Position numbers and translations under genes: made by a program. A DNA stretch of 44,487 nucleotides. Source: Verrucomicrobiales bacterium. GTDB taxonomy: Bacteria > Verrucomicrobiota > Verrucomicrobiia > Limisphaerales > F1-12-MAGs170. The stretch's first letter is position 1, and the number at the start of each line of letters is the position of its first letter. Below the pieces are notes generated by a model that made no database searches, was not told the origin of the DNA, and worked only from the letters and a program-made list of their open reading frames with translations. Below are positions 17,210-26,423 of this stretch, one piece after another. Where the stretch lies: contig SXMN01000192.1 of assembly GCA_005777315.1 (NCBI GenBank), positions 1-44,487 on the forward strand. The letters run 5' to 3'.

Positions 17210-17507
17210 AGAAGGGGCGGGGGCACCCCGCTGCGCTGGCCTGGCAAGCTGCCAGGCACAAACGGCGCTCAGACGCAGGAGCGGGAAGTTTCCCATCGAA
17301 CATCTGGTTCCGCCATCATCGGCTGATGCTATCGGGCAGGGTCGTCCGGCAACACCTTTCAACCTCAAAAACCCTGCTGAAAAACTCGATCGTTCTATGC
17401 AGAATCAAAAGTATGGAGTGACCCCTTTCCGCGCGCCATGTGCCCCAGCATTCAGCACGAGGGGCGATGGGTGCAGAAATCTACAACAGTCGGGAGTTGA
17501 CATCCTT

Positions 17508-18338
17508 TCACTGGCCCCATTTCGCAGTGAAGTCCGTTGTTCGTTCGTATAGCCAGGTGGCGTCGGTCCTATCCATGTTTGCATTCGAGCTGGTCCTCGG
17601 TTGACCGTAAGTGACGATGGTCGGTGACCTCCATTTTCTGATCTCCGAGTGGCCGTCCGCAAATGAGAGGCCGCCTGAACCGTTGTGGTAGGAAGCCGGA
17701 AAGTCCACGAACGAGGTCTTTGACTCATGCACAAACCACCCGTCATTGATCGAGGCCGGATTCTCATCAATCGTCACCCACGTCATTGAAGGTCCAAGAA
17801 TGAAATCCGATTGCTTGCGATATACCTTGCCCATCGCGCGAGTCTCTCCTGAAAGGGGATTCATGAAGCAACTCATCGAGTTGCTACGGACCTTGGGAAT
17901 TCCCCCTCCTTTACCAAAAGGGCCTTTCGTCGTCGCTCTGTCGGCGGGGCATTTGTAAACCCCTAATGTGTTCACATAACTATACAGCAGCGAATCCATG
18001 ATCAGGATGGTATTGGTCCAACTTGGCGAAGCATGCATTGTCCCCATGCACCACTGGTTTAGAGGATAGTTTTTGGCCGCATTATGGGTGGACACCAGCC
18101 CCCCCAACCCTGTTGAAGGGCAGATCTTCTCTTGGTTATCCCCAGAATAAAGAGCCCATCCGAGCATCAGTTGTTTGCCGTTGCTCAGGCACAGGATGCC
18201 TTGAGCCTTGCTCTTGGCCTTGCTCAATGCGGGGAGCAGCATGCCAGCGAGGATCGCAATGATCGCGATTACCACCAGCAGCTCAATGAGTGTGAATCCG
18301 GCGAAGCGGCCTCGTTGTGGGCTGTATGTCGTGTGCAT
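17508..18338 (-). CDS. Type II/IV pseudopilin-like protein (prepilin methylation signal, H-X9-DG tail)
   Basis: The 276-residue protein begins with a basic leader, then [20 protein letters not shown], the class III signal cleaved and N-methylated by prepilin peptidase, with Glu at position +5 and a hydrophobic assembly helix. The C-terminal half contains [12 protein letters not shown], the H-X9-DG motif of a very large PVC-group family. The globular middle is unclassified. Such proteins are exported and assembled or displayed through a type II secretion/type IV pilus-like system; no such machinery is in this window. It sits alone beside a transposase remnant. No Shine-Dalgarno is visible. Confidence 0.9.
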   Translation of the reverse strand: MHTTYSPQRGRFAGFTLIELLVVIAIIAILAGMLLPALSKAKSKAQGILCLSNGKQLMLGWALYSGDNQEKICPSTGLGGLVSTHNAAKNYPLNQWCMGTMHASPSWTNTILIMDSLLYSYVNTLGVYKCPADRATTKGPFGKGGGIPKVRSNSMSCFMNPLSGETRAMGKVYRKQSDFILGPSMTWVTIDENPASINDGWFVHESKTSFVDFPASYHNGSGGLSFADGHSEIRKWRSPTIVTYGQPRTSSNANMDRTDATWLYERTTDFTAKWGQ

Positions 18339-18446
18339 AGGAAGTATTGGGAAACAGATCGATTGTTGTGTCGGTTAACTAATACGCATGCTTTTCCAAG
18401 CGGCAAGCTTCGTCTCGGCGGCGCTCATATTCCCCGCATGTTGAGC

Positions 18447-18474
18447 TTGCCAAACGGAAGCTCACGCATAGATT
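18447..18474 (+). promoter_or_regulatory. Candidate promoter for yajC-secDF
   Basis: TTGCCA (18447-18452), a 16-base spacer and TAGATT (18469-18474) lie 22 bases before the yajC ATG. The match (5/6 and 4/6 to sigma-70 hexamers) is nearly the same as that in front of the rrf2 gene. Confidence 0.4.
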
Positions 18475-18496
18475 TAGCGCCTCAAAACTCGAAAAT

Positions 18497-18841
18497 ATGA
18501 CTTTATTGAGCTTTACAGCACTGCTTGCACTTGGAGCGCCTCCGGCTGGGACGAATGTCAATCCCACGGGCGCGATGGTGACGCAGCTCGGCATGTTCGC
18601 CATCCTTGGAGTCATCTTCTACATGCTCATGATCCGTCCGCAGCAGAAGAAGGCCAAAGAACATGCGGCCATGCTGAATACGCTCCGGGCAGGCGACAAG
18701 GTGATCGCCAGCGGCGGCATCGTGGGAATCGTCGTGGGTGTGAAAGATAAAAGTGTCTCGATCCGGTCAGCGGACACAAAGATCGAGGTGCTCAAGAGTT
18801 CAGTCAGCGAGGTAACGGAGCGTGGTTCAGCAGAATCGTAG
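18497..18841 (+). CDS. yajC: Preprotein translocase subunit YajC
   Basis: The 114-residue protein has one membrane helix (about 30-48, QLGMFAILGVIFYMLMI) followed by the family hallmark RPQQKKAKEH. The small cytoplasmic domain carries GDKVIASGGIVGIV. YajC is part of the SecDF-YajC complex that helps the SecYEG channel use the proton-motive force for export. It is directly upstream of secDF (42-base gap), the usual order. The stretch between the N-terminus and the helix (APPAGTNVNPTG) is somewhat longer than in E. coli. Confidence 0.96.
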   Translation: MTLLSFTALLALGAPPAGTNVNPTGAMVTQLGMFAILGVIFYMLMIRPQQKKAKEHAAMLNTLRAGDKVIASGGIVGIVVGVKDKSVSIRSADTKIEVLKSSVSEVTERGSAES

Positions 18842-18883
18842 TTTTCCCTTTTATTCACAGTCTTTATATAGTCTCCCCTTTTC

Positions 18884-21427
18884 ATGAATCGAAATTTGTC
18901 TTGGAGGTTCGCGTTCGTCGTTTTCGTCGTCGCGTGGTCACTGTGGTCCATTTACCCGCCGCAATCGCCCAACCTGATTGACGTGTTCCACGAAAGGGCG
19001 GTGACGCGTGGCGAAAGCAACTCGGTGGCGACGGTGAGAACCATCGTGGATGAAGCGCGCAAACTGGACGCCGCCAACCCGACACGAACGTTCGCCAATC
19101 TGCAACAGGCGATCAGCACGAACGACATCACGCCATTCTTCCCGTTCATCAAGGCAAGCACCGAAGCCGATCCCAGCAAGGCAATTCTCCAGAAACTCCA
19201 GCAACAGAACGCCGGCAAGATCAAGCTCGGCCTGGATCTTCAAGGTGGAACATCCTTCCTGGTTCGCCTGAAACCGCCCGAGCAGACCGGCACGAACGAG
19301 GTCGATGCCGTCGAGGCGCGCGAGCGGGTGCTGGGGCAGGCGGTCGAGGTGTTGCGCCGCCGTGTGGACCGGTTTGGCGTGGCCGAGCCGATTATCCAAC
19401 CTGAAGGCGAAGATCAGATCCGGGTCCAACTACCGGGGTTGAGCGAGGCCGACATCCAGAGTGCCAAGGCCCAGATCCAGAAGCCTGCTTTCCTGGAGTT
19501 TCGGCTCGTGCATCCGGAAAGTTCCACCTTGGTTCAGCAGGGGCTGACTCGCCCCAATCACGAAATGCTCCGCATCAAGCGCAAGGACAAGGATGGGGTC
19601 GAACGAGTTGATGCCTACCTCGTCAAAAAGAAGCCGGAGAAGGGGCTGACGGGCGCTTATGTTTCCAGGGCTTACGTCCAGCCGGACCCGATGACGGGGG
19701 TTCCCGGCATTGCGCTCGCATTCAACTCCAAGGGCGCTGAATTGTTCTCGGACGTTACAAAAGAGAATGTGGGCCGACAACTGGCCATCGTTCTCGATGG
19801 GGAACTTTATTCCGCTCCCCGGATCAATGAACCGATTCCAGGCGGAACCGCCAGCATCACGGGAGATTTTTCACTAAAGGAGGCTCTTGAGCTGGCGAAC
19901 GTCCTCGAGAACCCGCTGGAGGCTTCGCTTGATCTCATGGAGGAGACGAGCGTCGAACCCTCGCTGGGCAAAGACAACATTCGCAGTGGTGTGATGGCGT
20001 CTATCGTGGGCACTGCGGCGGTTTCCATCTTCATGATGGTCTATTATCTGTTCTCCGGACTGGTCGCGAATGTCGCGCTGATCACGAACATCATCATCCT
20101 CATGGGAGTGATGTGCTCGGTGGGAACCACGTTGACACTGCCGGGCATCGCCGGTGTGGTCCTCACGGTCGGTATGGCGGTGGATGCGAACGTTTTGATC
20201 TACGAACGTCTCCGCGAGGAACTGGCGAAGGGCAAGTCTCTCAAGGGCGCGATTGCCGCCGGTTATGATCGCGCGTTTGGCACCATTTTTGACTCACACG
20301 TCACGACGCTGATCTCCTCAATCATTTTGATTCTGCTCGGAACGGGTTCCGTGAAGGGCTTCGGCGTGGCGCTGACCATCGGCGTTGCCGCGAGTTTGTT
20401 CACCGCCCTGGTGGTGACGCGACTCATCTTTGACTGGATGATGGGCAAGGGATGGCTGAAGACGTTGACGATGCTTCATATCATCCGCAGCACCAACCTG
20501 GATTTCATGAAATTGGCGAAGCCCGCCTTCACCCTGTCCTGGTTGATTATTATTGTCGGCATCGGCTACGGCATTTCACGTGGTAAGGCGACGATGGGCA
20601 TCGACTTCGCCGGAGGAGATCGCGTGACCCTCGGGTTCGACCAGAGCATCAATACGGAGGATTACCGGACAAAGATCGCCAAGGCGCTTGAGGAAGTGGG
20701 CATCAAAGACGCGATCGTCGGTTTCAGCAGTGATTTTGGAAGCGGCAAGAAATCACTCAACATCACCACCGCGATCGACGAGGGTTCCAAAGCGCGGACG
20801 ACGCTGATCGAGAAATTCCCGGAGGCCAAATTCACCGGGCAGGGCGTGCAGAAAGTCGGTGCCACGGTCGGTGCTGACATTCAACGCACGGCAATCCTCG
20901 CATCGCTGCTCTCGCTCTTTGGCATTCTGGTGTACGTTGCCTTCCGCTATGAGTTTTCGTTCGCCGTGGGTGCCGTGATCGCGATCATCCATGACGTGCT
21001 CATGACCATCGGCTGTTACTGCTTGTCCGGCCGTCAGTTTGACGCAACGACTGTAGCGGCGCTGCTCACAATCATTGGCTTCTCAATCAACGACACCATC
21101 GTGATCTTTGACCGCATCCGTGAAGATCTGAAGTTGGGCGTCCGGGGAACCTTCCGTGAACTGATCAATCAAGCGCTGAACCAGACCCTGAGCCGGACGA
21201 TCATCACCTCGGGAACGGTCCTGCTATCGACGCTGGCTCTGTATCTCTTCGGCGGTGGTGCCATCAATGGCTTCGCCTTCACCTTCATCGTGGGCATCAT
21301 CACGGGAACATACTCGAGTATCTACATCGCGAGCGCGCTCGTGCTCTGGTGGCACAAGGGAGAACGCCCCCGGACCGCGACTTCGCAAGTGGTGATGGAC
21401 AACAGTGTGGAAGCCGCGAAGGCCTGA
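18884..21427 (+). CDS. secDF: Fused protein-export membrane protein SecDF
   Basis: An 847-residue single polypeptide joins SecD and SecF, as in several Bacteroidetes, PVC bacteria and Bacillus. The SecD half has the first helix near residues 7-22, the GLDLQGGTSFLV motif, the large periplasmic P1 domain, then the membrane block with GMAVDANVLIYERLREE. The SecF half begins with its own helix and MGIDFAGGDRVTLG, and ends with a second membrane block containing SINDTIVIFDRIRED. These Asp/Arg-bearing helices form the proton path that drives translocating proteins out on the periplasmic side. It is co-oriented with yajC and probably co-transcribed with terC. Confidence 0.97.
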   Translation: MNRNLSWRFAFVVFVVAWSLWSIYPPQSPNLIDVFHERAVTRGESNSVATVRTIVDEARKLDAANPTRTFANLQQAISTNDITPFFPFIKASTEADPSKAILQKLQQQNAGKIKLGLDLQGGTSFLVRLKPPEQTGTNEVDAVEARERVLGQAVEVLRRRVDRFGVAEPIIQPEGEDQIRVQLPGLSEADIQSAKAQIQKPAFLEFRLVHPESSTLVQQGLTRPNHEMLRIKRKDKDGVERVDAYLVKKKPEKGLTGAYVSRAYVQPDPMTGVPGIALAFNSKGAELFSDVTKENVGRQLAIVLDGELYSAPRINEPIPGGTASITGDFSLKEALELANVLENPLEASLDLMEETSVEPSLGKDNIRSGVMASIVGTAAVSIFMMVYYLFSGLVANVALITNIIILMGVMCSVGTTLTLPGIAGVVLTVGMAVDANVLIYERLREELAKGKSLKGAIAAGYDRAFGTIFDSHVTTLISSIILILLGTGSVKGFGVALTIGVAASLFTALVVTRLIFDWMMGKGWLKTLTMLHIIRSTNLDFMKLAKPAFTLSWLIIIVGIGYGISRGKATMGIDFAGGDRVTLGFDQSINTEDYRTKIAKALEEVGIKDAIVGFSSDFGSGKKSLNITTAIDEGSKARTTLIEKFPEAKFTGQGVQKVGATVGADIQRTAILASLLSLFGILVYVAFRYEFSFAVGAVIAIIHDVLMTIGCYCLSGRQFDATTVAALLTIIGFSINDTIVIFDRIREDLKLGVRGTFRELINQALNQTLSRTIITSGTVLLSTLALYLFGGGAINGFAFTFIVGIITGTYSSIYIASALVLWWHKGERPRTATSQVVMDNSVEAAKA

Positions 21428-21434
21428 TCGGCCG

Positions 21435-22397
21435 ATGCTTGCACTGGCGGACATCGGACCGTGGTACTGGGCAGGGTTCGTCTCGATCATCCTGATCTTC
21501 CTGGCGCTGGACTTGGGCGTCTTCCACCGGAAAGCCCATGTCGTCTCATTTCGCGAGGCCTTCGGCTGGACGATCGTCTGGGTCTGCGTGGCGCTGATAT
21601 TTGGCGCTTTCGTGGCACCAGGCACCGTCAGCGGGTGGAATCGTTCAGATACCGTCGAGTTCGTCACCGGATACGTCGTGGAGTTATCGCTCTCCATGGA
21701 CAACGTGTTCGTGATCGCCCTCATCTTCGCCTACTTCCGGGTCCCGCTTGAGTATCAACATCGCGTGCTGTTCTGGGGAATCATCGGGGCCCTGCTGATG
21801 CGCGGCTTGATGATATGGGTGGGTGCCGAGCTGATCCACCGGTTCCATTGGATGCTCTATGCTCTCGGAGGCTTTCTCGTGCTCACCGGCATCAAGATGC
21901 TCTTCTCAGGCGATGAAGGGGTTCATCCGGAGAAGAATCCTGTGATCCGGCTCACCCAGCGACTCTTCCCCGTCTCCCCAGAGTTCGAGGGGCAGAAGTT
22001 CATCACGCAGTGGCGTGGACGGCGCGCCCTGACCCCACTGGCCATCGTGCTGGTGATGGTTGAGACGACGGACCTGATCTTCGCGGTGGATTCAATCCCC
22101 GCCATCTTCGCGGTGACGCAGGACGCATTCATCGTTTTCACGTCGAATGTTTTCGCCATCATGGGGCTGCGATCCCTTTACTTTGTTCTCGCGGGAGCAA
22201 TTGAGTATTTCAGGTTTCTCAAATATGGACTCTCCATCGTGCTTGTCTTCATCGGCGCGAAGATGCTCCTGGTCTGGATCGGTGTTGTTATTCCGACAAC
22301 CTTGTCACTTGTGGTCGTCTTGGGGGTGATTGGCGCTTCAATCCTCCTCTCTGTGTTGGCGGCCAAATTACGACCCGCGCCGGAGGAGAAATCTTAA
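21435..22397 (+). CDS. TerC/Alx family integral membrane protein
   Basis: The 320-residue protein has about nine membrane helices. Family signatures are SMDNVFVIALIF (after the third helix) and AVDSIPAIFAVTQDAFIVFTSN, the two conserved Asp-containing segments of TerC proteins. E. coli Alx, a member, is linked to manganese export and alkaline response; others are linked to tellurite resistance or to metal loading of exported enzymes. Placement 7 bases after secDF is consistent with co-expression and a role near the export machinery. ATG 21435 is chosen; an upstream in-frame start lies inside secDF. Confidence 0.93.
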   Translation: MLALADIGPWYWAGFVSIILIFLALDLGVFHRKAHVVSFREAFGWTIVWVCVALIFGAFVAPGTVSGWNRSDTVEFVTGYVVELSLSMDNVFVIALIFAYFRVPLEYQHRVLFWGIIGALLMRGLMIWVGAELIHRFHWMLYALGGFLVLTGIKMLFSGDEGVHPEKNPVIRLTQRLFPVSPEFEGQKFITQWRGRRALTPLAIVLVMVETTDLIFAVDSIPAIFAVTQDAFIVFTSNVFAIMGLRSLYFVLAGAIEYFRFLKYGLSIVLVFIGAKMLLVWIGVVIPTTLSLVVVLGVIGASILLSVLAAKLRPAPEEKS

Positions 22398-22476
22398 GTG
22401 CGACTGAACCGTGACAACGAACGCCTGATGGCAACTTCGCGGTTTCTAAAAAGCCCCGCCGACATTCCATCCTCTC

Positions 22477-24216
22477 GTGAACTATCGCTGGCGAATCGCA
22501 ACACCAAGACCGCTGCTGGCAAGATCTCTCATCACTGAACTCGCGGTGTCGCCCCTGCTGGCGCAGTGCTTGGTGAATCGCGATTTGTCTGATCCAGGAA
22601 TTGCGGCGGGCTTTCTGACTCCCAAACTTCGCGATCTAGCCGACCCATTCCTGCTGCCCAACATGGACGGGGCTGTGACCCGCCTTCTGGATGCGCTGCG
22701 TCTTGGAGAAAAGATTGTCATCTTCGGTGACTACGATGTGGATGGAGTCACCTCCACAACTTTGCTCATGGAGACCATGCGTCAGCTCGGCTGGCACGTG
22801 GAAGCTTACCTGCCGCACCGGATGGACGAAGGCTACGGACTCACGAGGGAAGCCGTGGAGAATTGCCTCAAACGCCACCCGGCAAAGTTGCTTCTGGCGG
22901 TGGATTGCGGTTCAACGGCAACGGAGACGATCGGGTGGCTCCGGAGCGAGGGTGTGGATGTGGTCGTGCTCGATCACCATCAAATATCTTCGCCACCGCC
23001 GCCAGCGAACGCTCTGGTCAATCCACAACTGGGCGTTCCCCGGGAAAATGGAGCGGCAGGCAGCAACCAGGGACTCTTCACAGAGCTGTGTTCGGTGGGA
23101 CTGGCTTTTAAGCTTGTTCATGCGCTGGTGAAACGCGGACGGCAGCTCGGCTTGGCTGGGATGGAATCATTTGATGTGCGTCCATTGCTGGATCTCGTCG
23201 CCCTCGGAACGATTGCCGATCTGGTGCCCCTCCGTGGTGAGAATAGGATTCTGGTCACAGCAGGACTCGCCCGGCTCGGCGACACTACGCGCGCGGGACT
23301 GATTGCCTTGAAGCAAGTTGCCCAAGTAAATGAACCTGTCGAGGTTCACGCCGTCGGATACCAGCTTGGTCCAAGATTGAATGCCGCTGGACGGCTGGAG
23401 AACGCCGAGCGGGCGTTGCACCTGTTGATGGCGCAAAGTATTGAGGAAGCCACTGGAATTGCGCACGAACTTGACTCGCAAAACCGGGAACGCCAGCAGA
23501 TCGAGCGGAATATCACGGACGAAGTCATCGGCGCGCTCCGGGCACGATTCCAGGCAGAGACGGATTACGTGATCGTCGAGGGGCAGATGCTGTGGCACAT
23601 CGGCGTGGTTGGAATTGTTGCCTCGCGAGTGGTGCGTGAATTTCACCGGCCCACGCTGATCGTGGGTGGTGACGCGGAACAGTGGCGCGGATCTGGCAGA
23701 AGCATCGAAGGCTTCGATCTGGCTGCCGCCTTGCGCGAGTGCGATGATCTGCTTGTCCGTCACGGAGGCCATGCGATGGCGGCAGGCATCACGGTGGAGC
23801 CTGAAAAACTTCCCGAGCTTCGGACCCGTTTGAATGATCTCGCCCGGCGCGCGCTACAACCAGAACAATTGCGTCCAGTCTTGAAGCTGGATGCCGAAGT
23901 GACCCTTGGCCAAATCACGACCAGGACAATCGAAGAAATCGACCGGCTTCAGCCGTGCGGGCAGGGGAATGCGAGCGTTCAACTCTGCGCCCGGCGGCTT
24001 CGGCATCAACGGCCACCAATGCCGATGGGACGCGAGAAGCAGCATCTCAAGCTTTGGGTTACCGATGGCGCCACGACTCACGAGGCAGTTTGGTGGAATA
24101 CAGGCAAAAGTCCGGTAATCCCATCGAGCTTTGATCTGGCATTCGTGCCGCAGGTCAATGAATTCAACGGTCGGCGCACCGTGCAGTTGAAAGTCCTCGA
24201 CTGCCAGTCAACATAG
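22477..24216 (+). CDS. recJ: Single-stranded-DNA-specific exonuclease RecJ
   Basis: The 579-residue protein is a DHH phosphoesterase with the RecJ motifs in order: IFGDYDVDGVTST (motif I), LLAVDCGST (II), VVLDHHQI (III), ALGTIADLVPL.GENR (IV) and the DHHA1 end RSIEGFDLAAAL with HGGHAMAAG. A C-terminal OB-like domain follows. It degrades single-stranded DNA 5' to 3' with Mn2+ or Mg2+ in recombination and mismatch repair. The start is GTG 22477; no ATG is available before the N-terminal homologous region. Confidence 0.96.
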   Translation: MNYRWRIATPRPLLARSLITELAVSPLLAQCLVNRDLSDPGIAAGFLTPKLRDLADPFLLPNMDGAVTRLLDALRLGEKIVIFGDYDVDGVTSTTLLMETMRQLGWHVEAYLPHRMDEGYGLTREAVENCLKRHPAKLLLAVDCGSTATETIGWLRSEGVDVVVLDHHQISSPPPPANALVNPQLGVPRENGAAGSNQGLFTELCSVGLAFKLVHALVKRGRQLGLAGMESFDVRPLLDLVALGTIADLVPLRGENRILVTAGLARLGDTTRAGLIALKQVAQVNEPVEVHAVGYQLGPRLNAAGRLENAERALHLLMAQSIEEATGIAHELDSQNRERQQIERNITDEVIGALRARFQAETDYVIVEGQMLWHIGVVGIVASRVVREFHRPTLIVGGDAEQWRGSGRSIEGFDLAAALRECDDLLVRHGGHAMAAGITVEPEKLPELRTRLNDLARRALQPEQLRPVLKLDAEVTLGQITTRTIEEIDRLQPCGQGNASVQLCARRLRHQRPPMPMGREKQHLKLWVTDGATTHEAVWWNTGKSPVIPSSFDLAFVPQVNEFNGRRTVQLKVLDCQST

Positions 24217-24223
24217 CGGAACG

Positions 24224-24251
24224 TTGCGCTTCGGACACGGTTTCCTACACT
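24224..24251 (+). promoter_or_regulatory. Candidate promoter for ispD
   Basis: TTGCGC (24224-24229), a 16-base spacer and TACACT (24246-24251) end only 7 bases before the ispD ATG (24259). If used, the transcript would be nearly leaderless. Confidence 0.4.
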
Positions 24252-24258
24252 GCACGCC

Positions 24259-24936
24259 ATGACTTCCGCCATCATCGTCGCTGCCGGGAAAGGCACACGG
24301 ATGGGACCCAATGTGGACAAGCTCTTCCTCGAAGTAGCCGGACGACCCCTCATCGCGCACACCTGGGATCGCTTTGACTCGAGTCCCGACATCGACCACA
24401 TCGTGGTGGTAGTTCGGGAAGGAATGCAGGATGCGTTCAAGGAACTCGCGCGCGAATACAAGTTCCGGAAGACCTTCAAGCTCGTAGCGGGTGGCCGCGA
24501 ACGCCAGGACTCGGTGTGGAACGGTTTGCAGGCGGTGTCTGCAAAAACTGAGATCGTGGCGATTCAGGATGGTGCCCGGCCCTGTACCTCGATGGAAATC
24601 ATTCGCGCCACGATTGAGGCGGCGAGAAAAGTTGGAGCCGCCGTCGCGGCCCAACGCGTCACCGATACAGTCAAGGAGGCGGATGCAGAAGGCATGGTTC
24701 ACCGGACGCTGGACAGGTCCAGGCTCTGGGCCGTGCAAACTCCGCAAACATTTCGATACACGGTGATCCTGCACGCCTTGGAGGTCGTCCGAAAGAATGC
24801 CGCCTCCGTGACAGACGACACGGCCGCGTGTGAATTGATCGGCCAGCCGGTGAAGCTGGTGGAATGCCTCACGCCAAATCCGAAGGCGACATCAACCGCC
24901 GATCTGCCTTACTTGAAAATGTTACTGGGTCGCTGA
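24259..24936 (+). CDS. ispD: 2-C-methyl-D-erythritol 4-phosphate cytidylyltransferase
   Basis: The 225-residue length is typical of IspD, which makes CDP-methylerythritol from CTP and MEP in the non-mevalonate isoprenoid pathway. It has the nucleotidyltransferase N-terminus IIVAAGKGTRMGPNVDK with the key Lys, GGRERQDSVWNGL, the DGARP motif, VTDTVKEAD with the conserved Thr/Asp, and VTDDTAACEL. The C-terminal PNPKATSTADL corresponds to the family N-x-K-x-T-x-x-x-D/L motif. No ispF follows, so the pathway genes are dispersed. Confidence 0.95.
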   Translation: MTSAIIVAAGKGTRMGPNVDKLFLEVAGRPLIAHTWDRFDSSPDIDHIVVVVREGMQDAFKELAREYKFRKTFKLVAGGRERQDSVWNGLQAVSAKTEIVAIQDGARPCTSMEIIRATIEAARKVGAAVAAQRVTDTVKEADAEGMVHRTLDRSRLWAVQTPQTFRYTVILHALEVVRKNAASVTDDTAACELIGQPVKLVECLTPNPKATSTADLPYLKMLLGR

Positions 24937-25038
24937 GGGGCCGTTTTCAACTGCCGCAAAAGGTTTGAGAGCAGATCAAGCCCGACCAGATGAAGCCGTT
25001 TAGCCAGCACGCCAAAGCTGGACAGCCACCATGAAAGC

Positions 25039-26262
25039 TTGAACACCTGGTTGCGAATCACTGCGTTCCTCGGATTGCGACGCAACACGGTGCTGTTGCT
25101 GGCAGCGCTGGTGCTGGCCGGAACGGGCGAGAGGCTGTGGCTCGGGTTCGCGCCGAAGTATCTGGAGATTCTCGGCGCGGGAGTGTTTGTCATCGGCCTC
25201 TTCGATGCCCTGCAAACATTGCTCGGTGCTGTCTATGCCTACCCGGGTGGCTGGTTGACCGACCGCTGGGGGCAACGGCGCTCGTTGCTTCTCTTCAACG
25301 TTCTGTCCCTCGCCGGTTATGTCCTGGTGCTATTGTGGCATCATTGGATTGCCTTGCTGGTTGGAGCCTTTCTCTTCCTCGCCTGGAGCGCGTTGTCCCT
25401 GCCCGCGACGTTCAGCGTGGTGGCGTCATCGCTCGACAAGCGACAGCACACGATGGGCATCGGTGTGCAATCAATGGTGCGCCGGGTACCGATGATGGCT
25501 GGCCCGCTCATCGGCGGATGGTTGATCTCCCGCTTTGGATGGGAACAAGGAATTCATTACGCACTGGGCGGTTGCATCGCACTCAGTGCGGCCACGGCAA
25601 TTTTCCAATGGTTCATGGCAGAACAGCCCGTGGCGCCCGTCCCGGCTGCCGCTGGTCACGATCCTGGCTTCTTCAACGTTGTAAAATCCTTCAACCCGAC
25701 ACTGCGCGAACTCCTTGTCAGCGACATTCTCATCCGCTTCTGCGAGCGGCTGCCCTACGCTTTCATCATCCTGTGGGCCATGAATCACGGTGGTGTGAGT
25801 GCGAAGGAATTCGGCTGGCTCGTGGGCATTGAAATGGTGACGGCGATGGTTTGTTACATTCCGGTCGCGCACCTGGCGGACAAATACGGCCAACGCCCGT
25901 TTGTCCTGATAACATTTGCTTTTTTCACATTGTTCCCGGTTACGTTGCTCTGGGCGGACAACTTCAAGTGGCTCGCCTTGGCATTCGTGGTGCGCGGCTT
26001 GAAGGAATTCGGTGAACCAGCCCGCAAAGCCCTCATCATCGCACAGGCCTCCCCCGTGCTGCGCGCTCGCACCTACGGTGCCTATTATCTCATTCGTGAC
26101 TGCGTTGTGACTTCGGGTTCGTTCCTGGGGGCCTGGCTCTGGAGCATCAGTCCGCAGGCAAATTTTGTCGGCGCAGCGGTATGCGGTGGACTGGGAACGA
26201 TTTGGTTTTGGTGGTTTATCGGCAAACAGCAGGAAGGCGTCCCGGGCTCCAAGTTACCCTGA
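25039..26262 (+). CDS. Major facilitator superfamily transporter
   Basis: The 407-residue protein has about 12 hydrophobic helices and the MFS loop-2/3 signature GGWLTDRWGQRRSLL near residues 70-84. A related repeat occurs in the second half (HLADKYGQRPFVL). Substrate cannot be assigned. The start is uncertain: TTG 25039 gives the sequence most consistent with the family N-terminus (RRNTVLLLAALVLAGTGERLW), whereas an ATG at 25031 is out of frame and ends after three codons. A GTG near 25090 would cut into helix 1. Confidence 0.88.
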   Translation: MNTWLRITAFLGLRRNTVLLLAALVLAGTGERLWLGFAPKYLEILGAGVFVIGLFDALQTLLGAVYAYPGGWLTDRWGQRRSLLLFNVLSLAGYVLVLLWHHWIALLVGAFLFLAWSALSLPATFSVVASSLDKRQHTMGIGVQSMVRRVPMMAGPLIGGWLISRFGWEQGIHYALGGCIALSAATAIFQWFMAEQPVAPVPAAAGHDPGFFNVVKSFNPTLRELLVSDILIRFCERLPYAFIILWAMNHGGVSAKEFGWLVGIEMVTAMVCYIPVAHLADKYGQRPFVLITFAFFTLFPVTLLWADNFKWLALAFVVRGLKEFGEPARKALIIAQASPVLRARTYGAYYLIRDCVVTSGSFLGAWLWSISPQANFVGAAVCGGLGTIWFWWFIGKQQEGVPGSKLP

Positions 26263-26385
26263 GAGCATGTTTTAGAATTCGAAGGAGTCTTGCGGTGGGG
26301 CCTTCGCCACGGGGCCTGTGTTGGTTCGACCGTCACAGGCGACTTCGATGGAAGTTTTGATGAAGAATGTGAAATCCGCAATCCG

Positions 26386-26413
26386 TTGCTCCCTTCACCG
26401 CTCATGGCATACT
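26386..26413 (+). promoter_or_regulatory. Candidate promoter for dusB
   Basis: TTGCTC (26386-26391), a 16-base spacer and CATACT (26408-26413) lie 10 bases before the dusB ATG. The -10 is weak (4/6), and the site is listed because it repeats the spacing seen at four other genes in the window. Confidence 0.3.
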
Positions 26414-26423
26414 GCCGCCCGAG

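Noticed and set aside
17508..18338. A type II secretion or pilus operon around the pseudopilin
   Set aside because: No secretin, ATPase, platform protein or prepilin peptidase gene lies nearby; the gene is an orphan.
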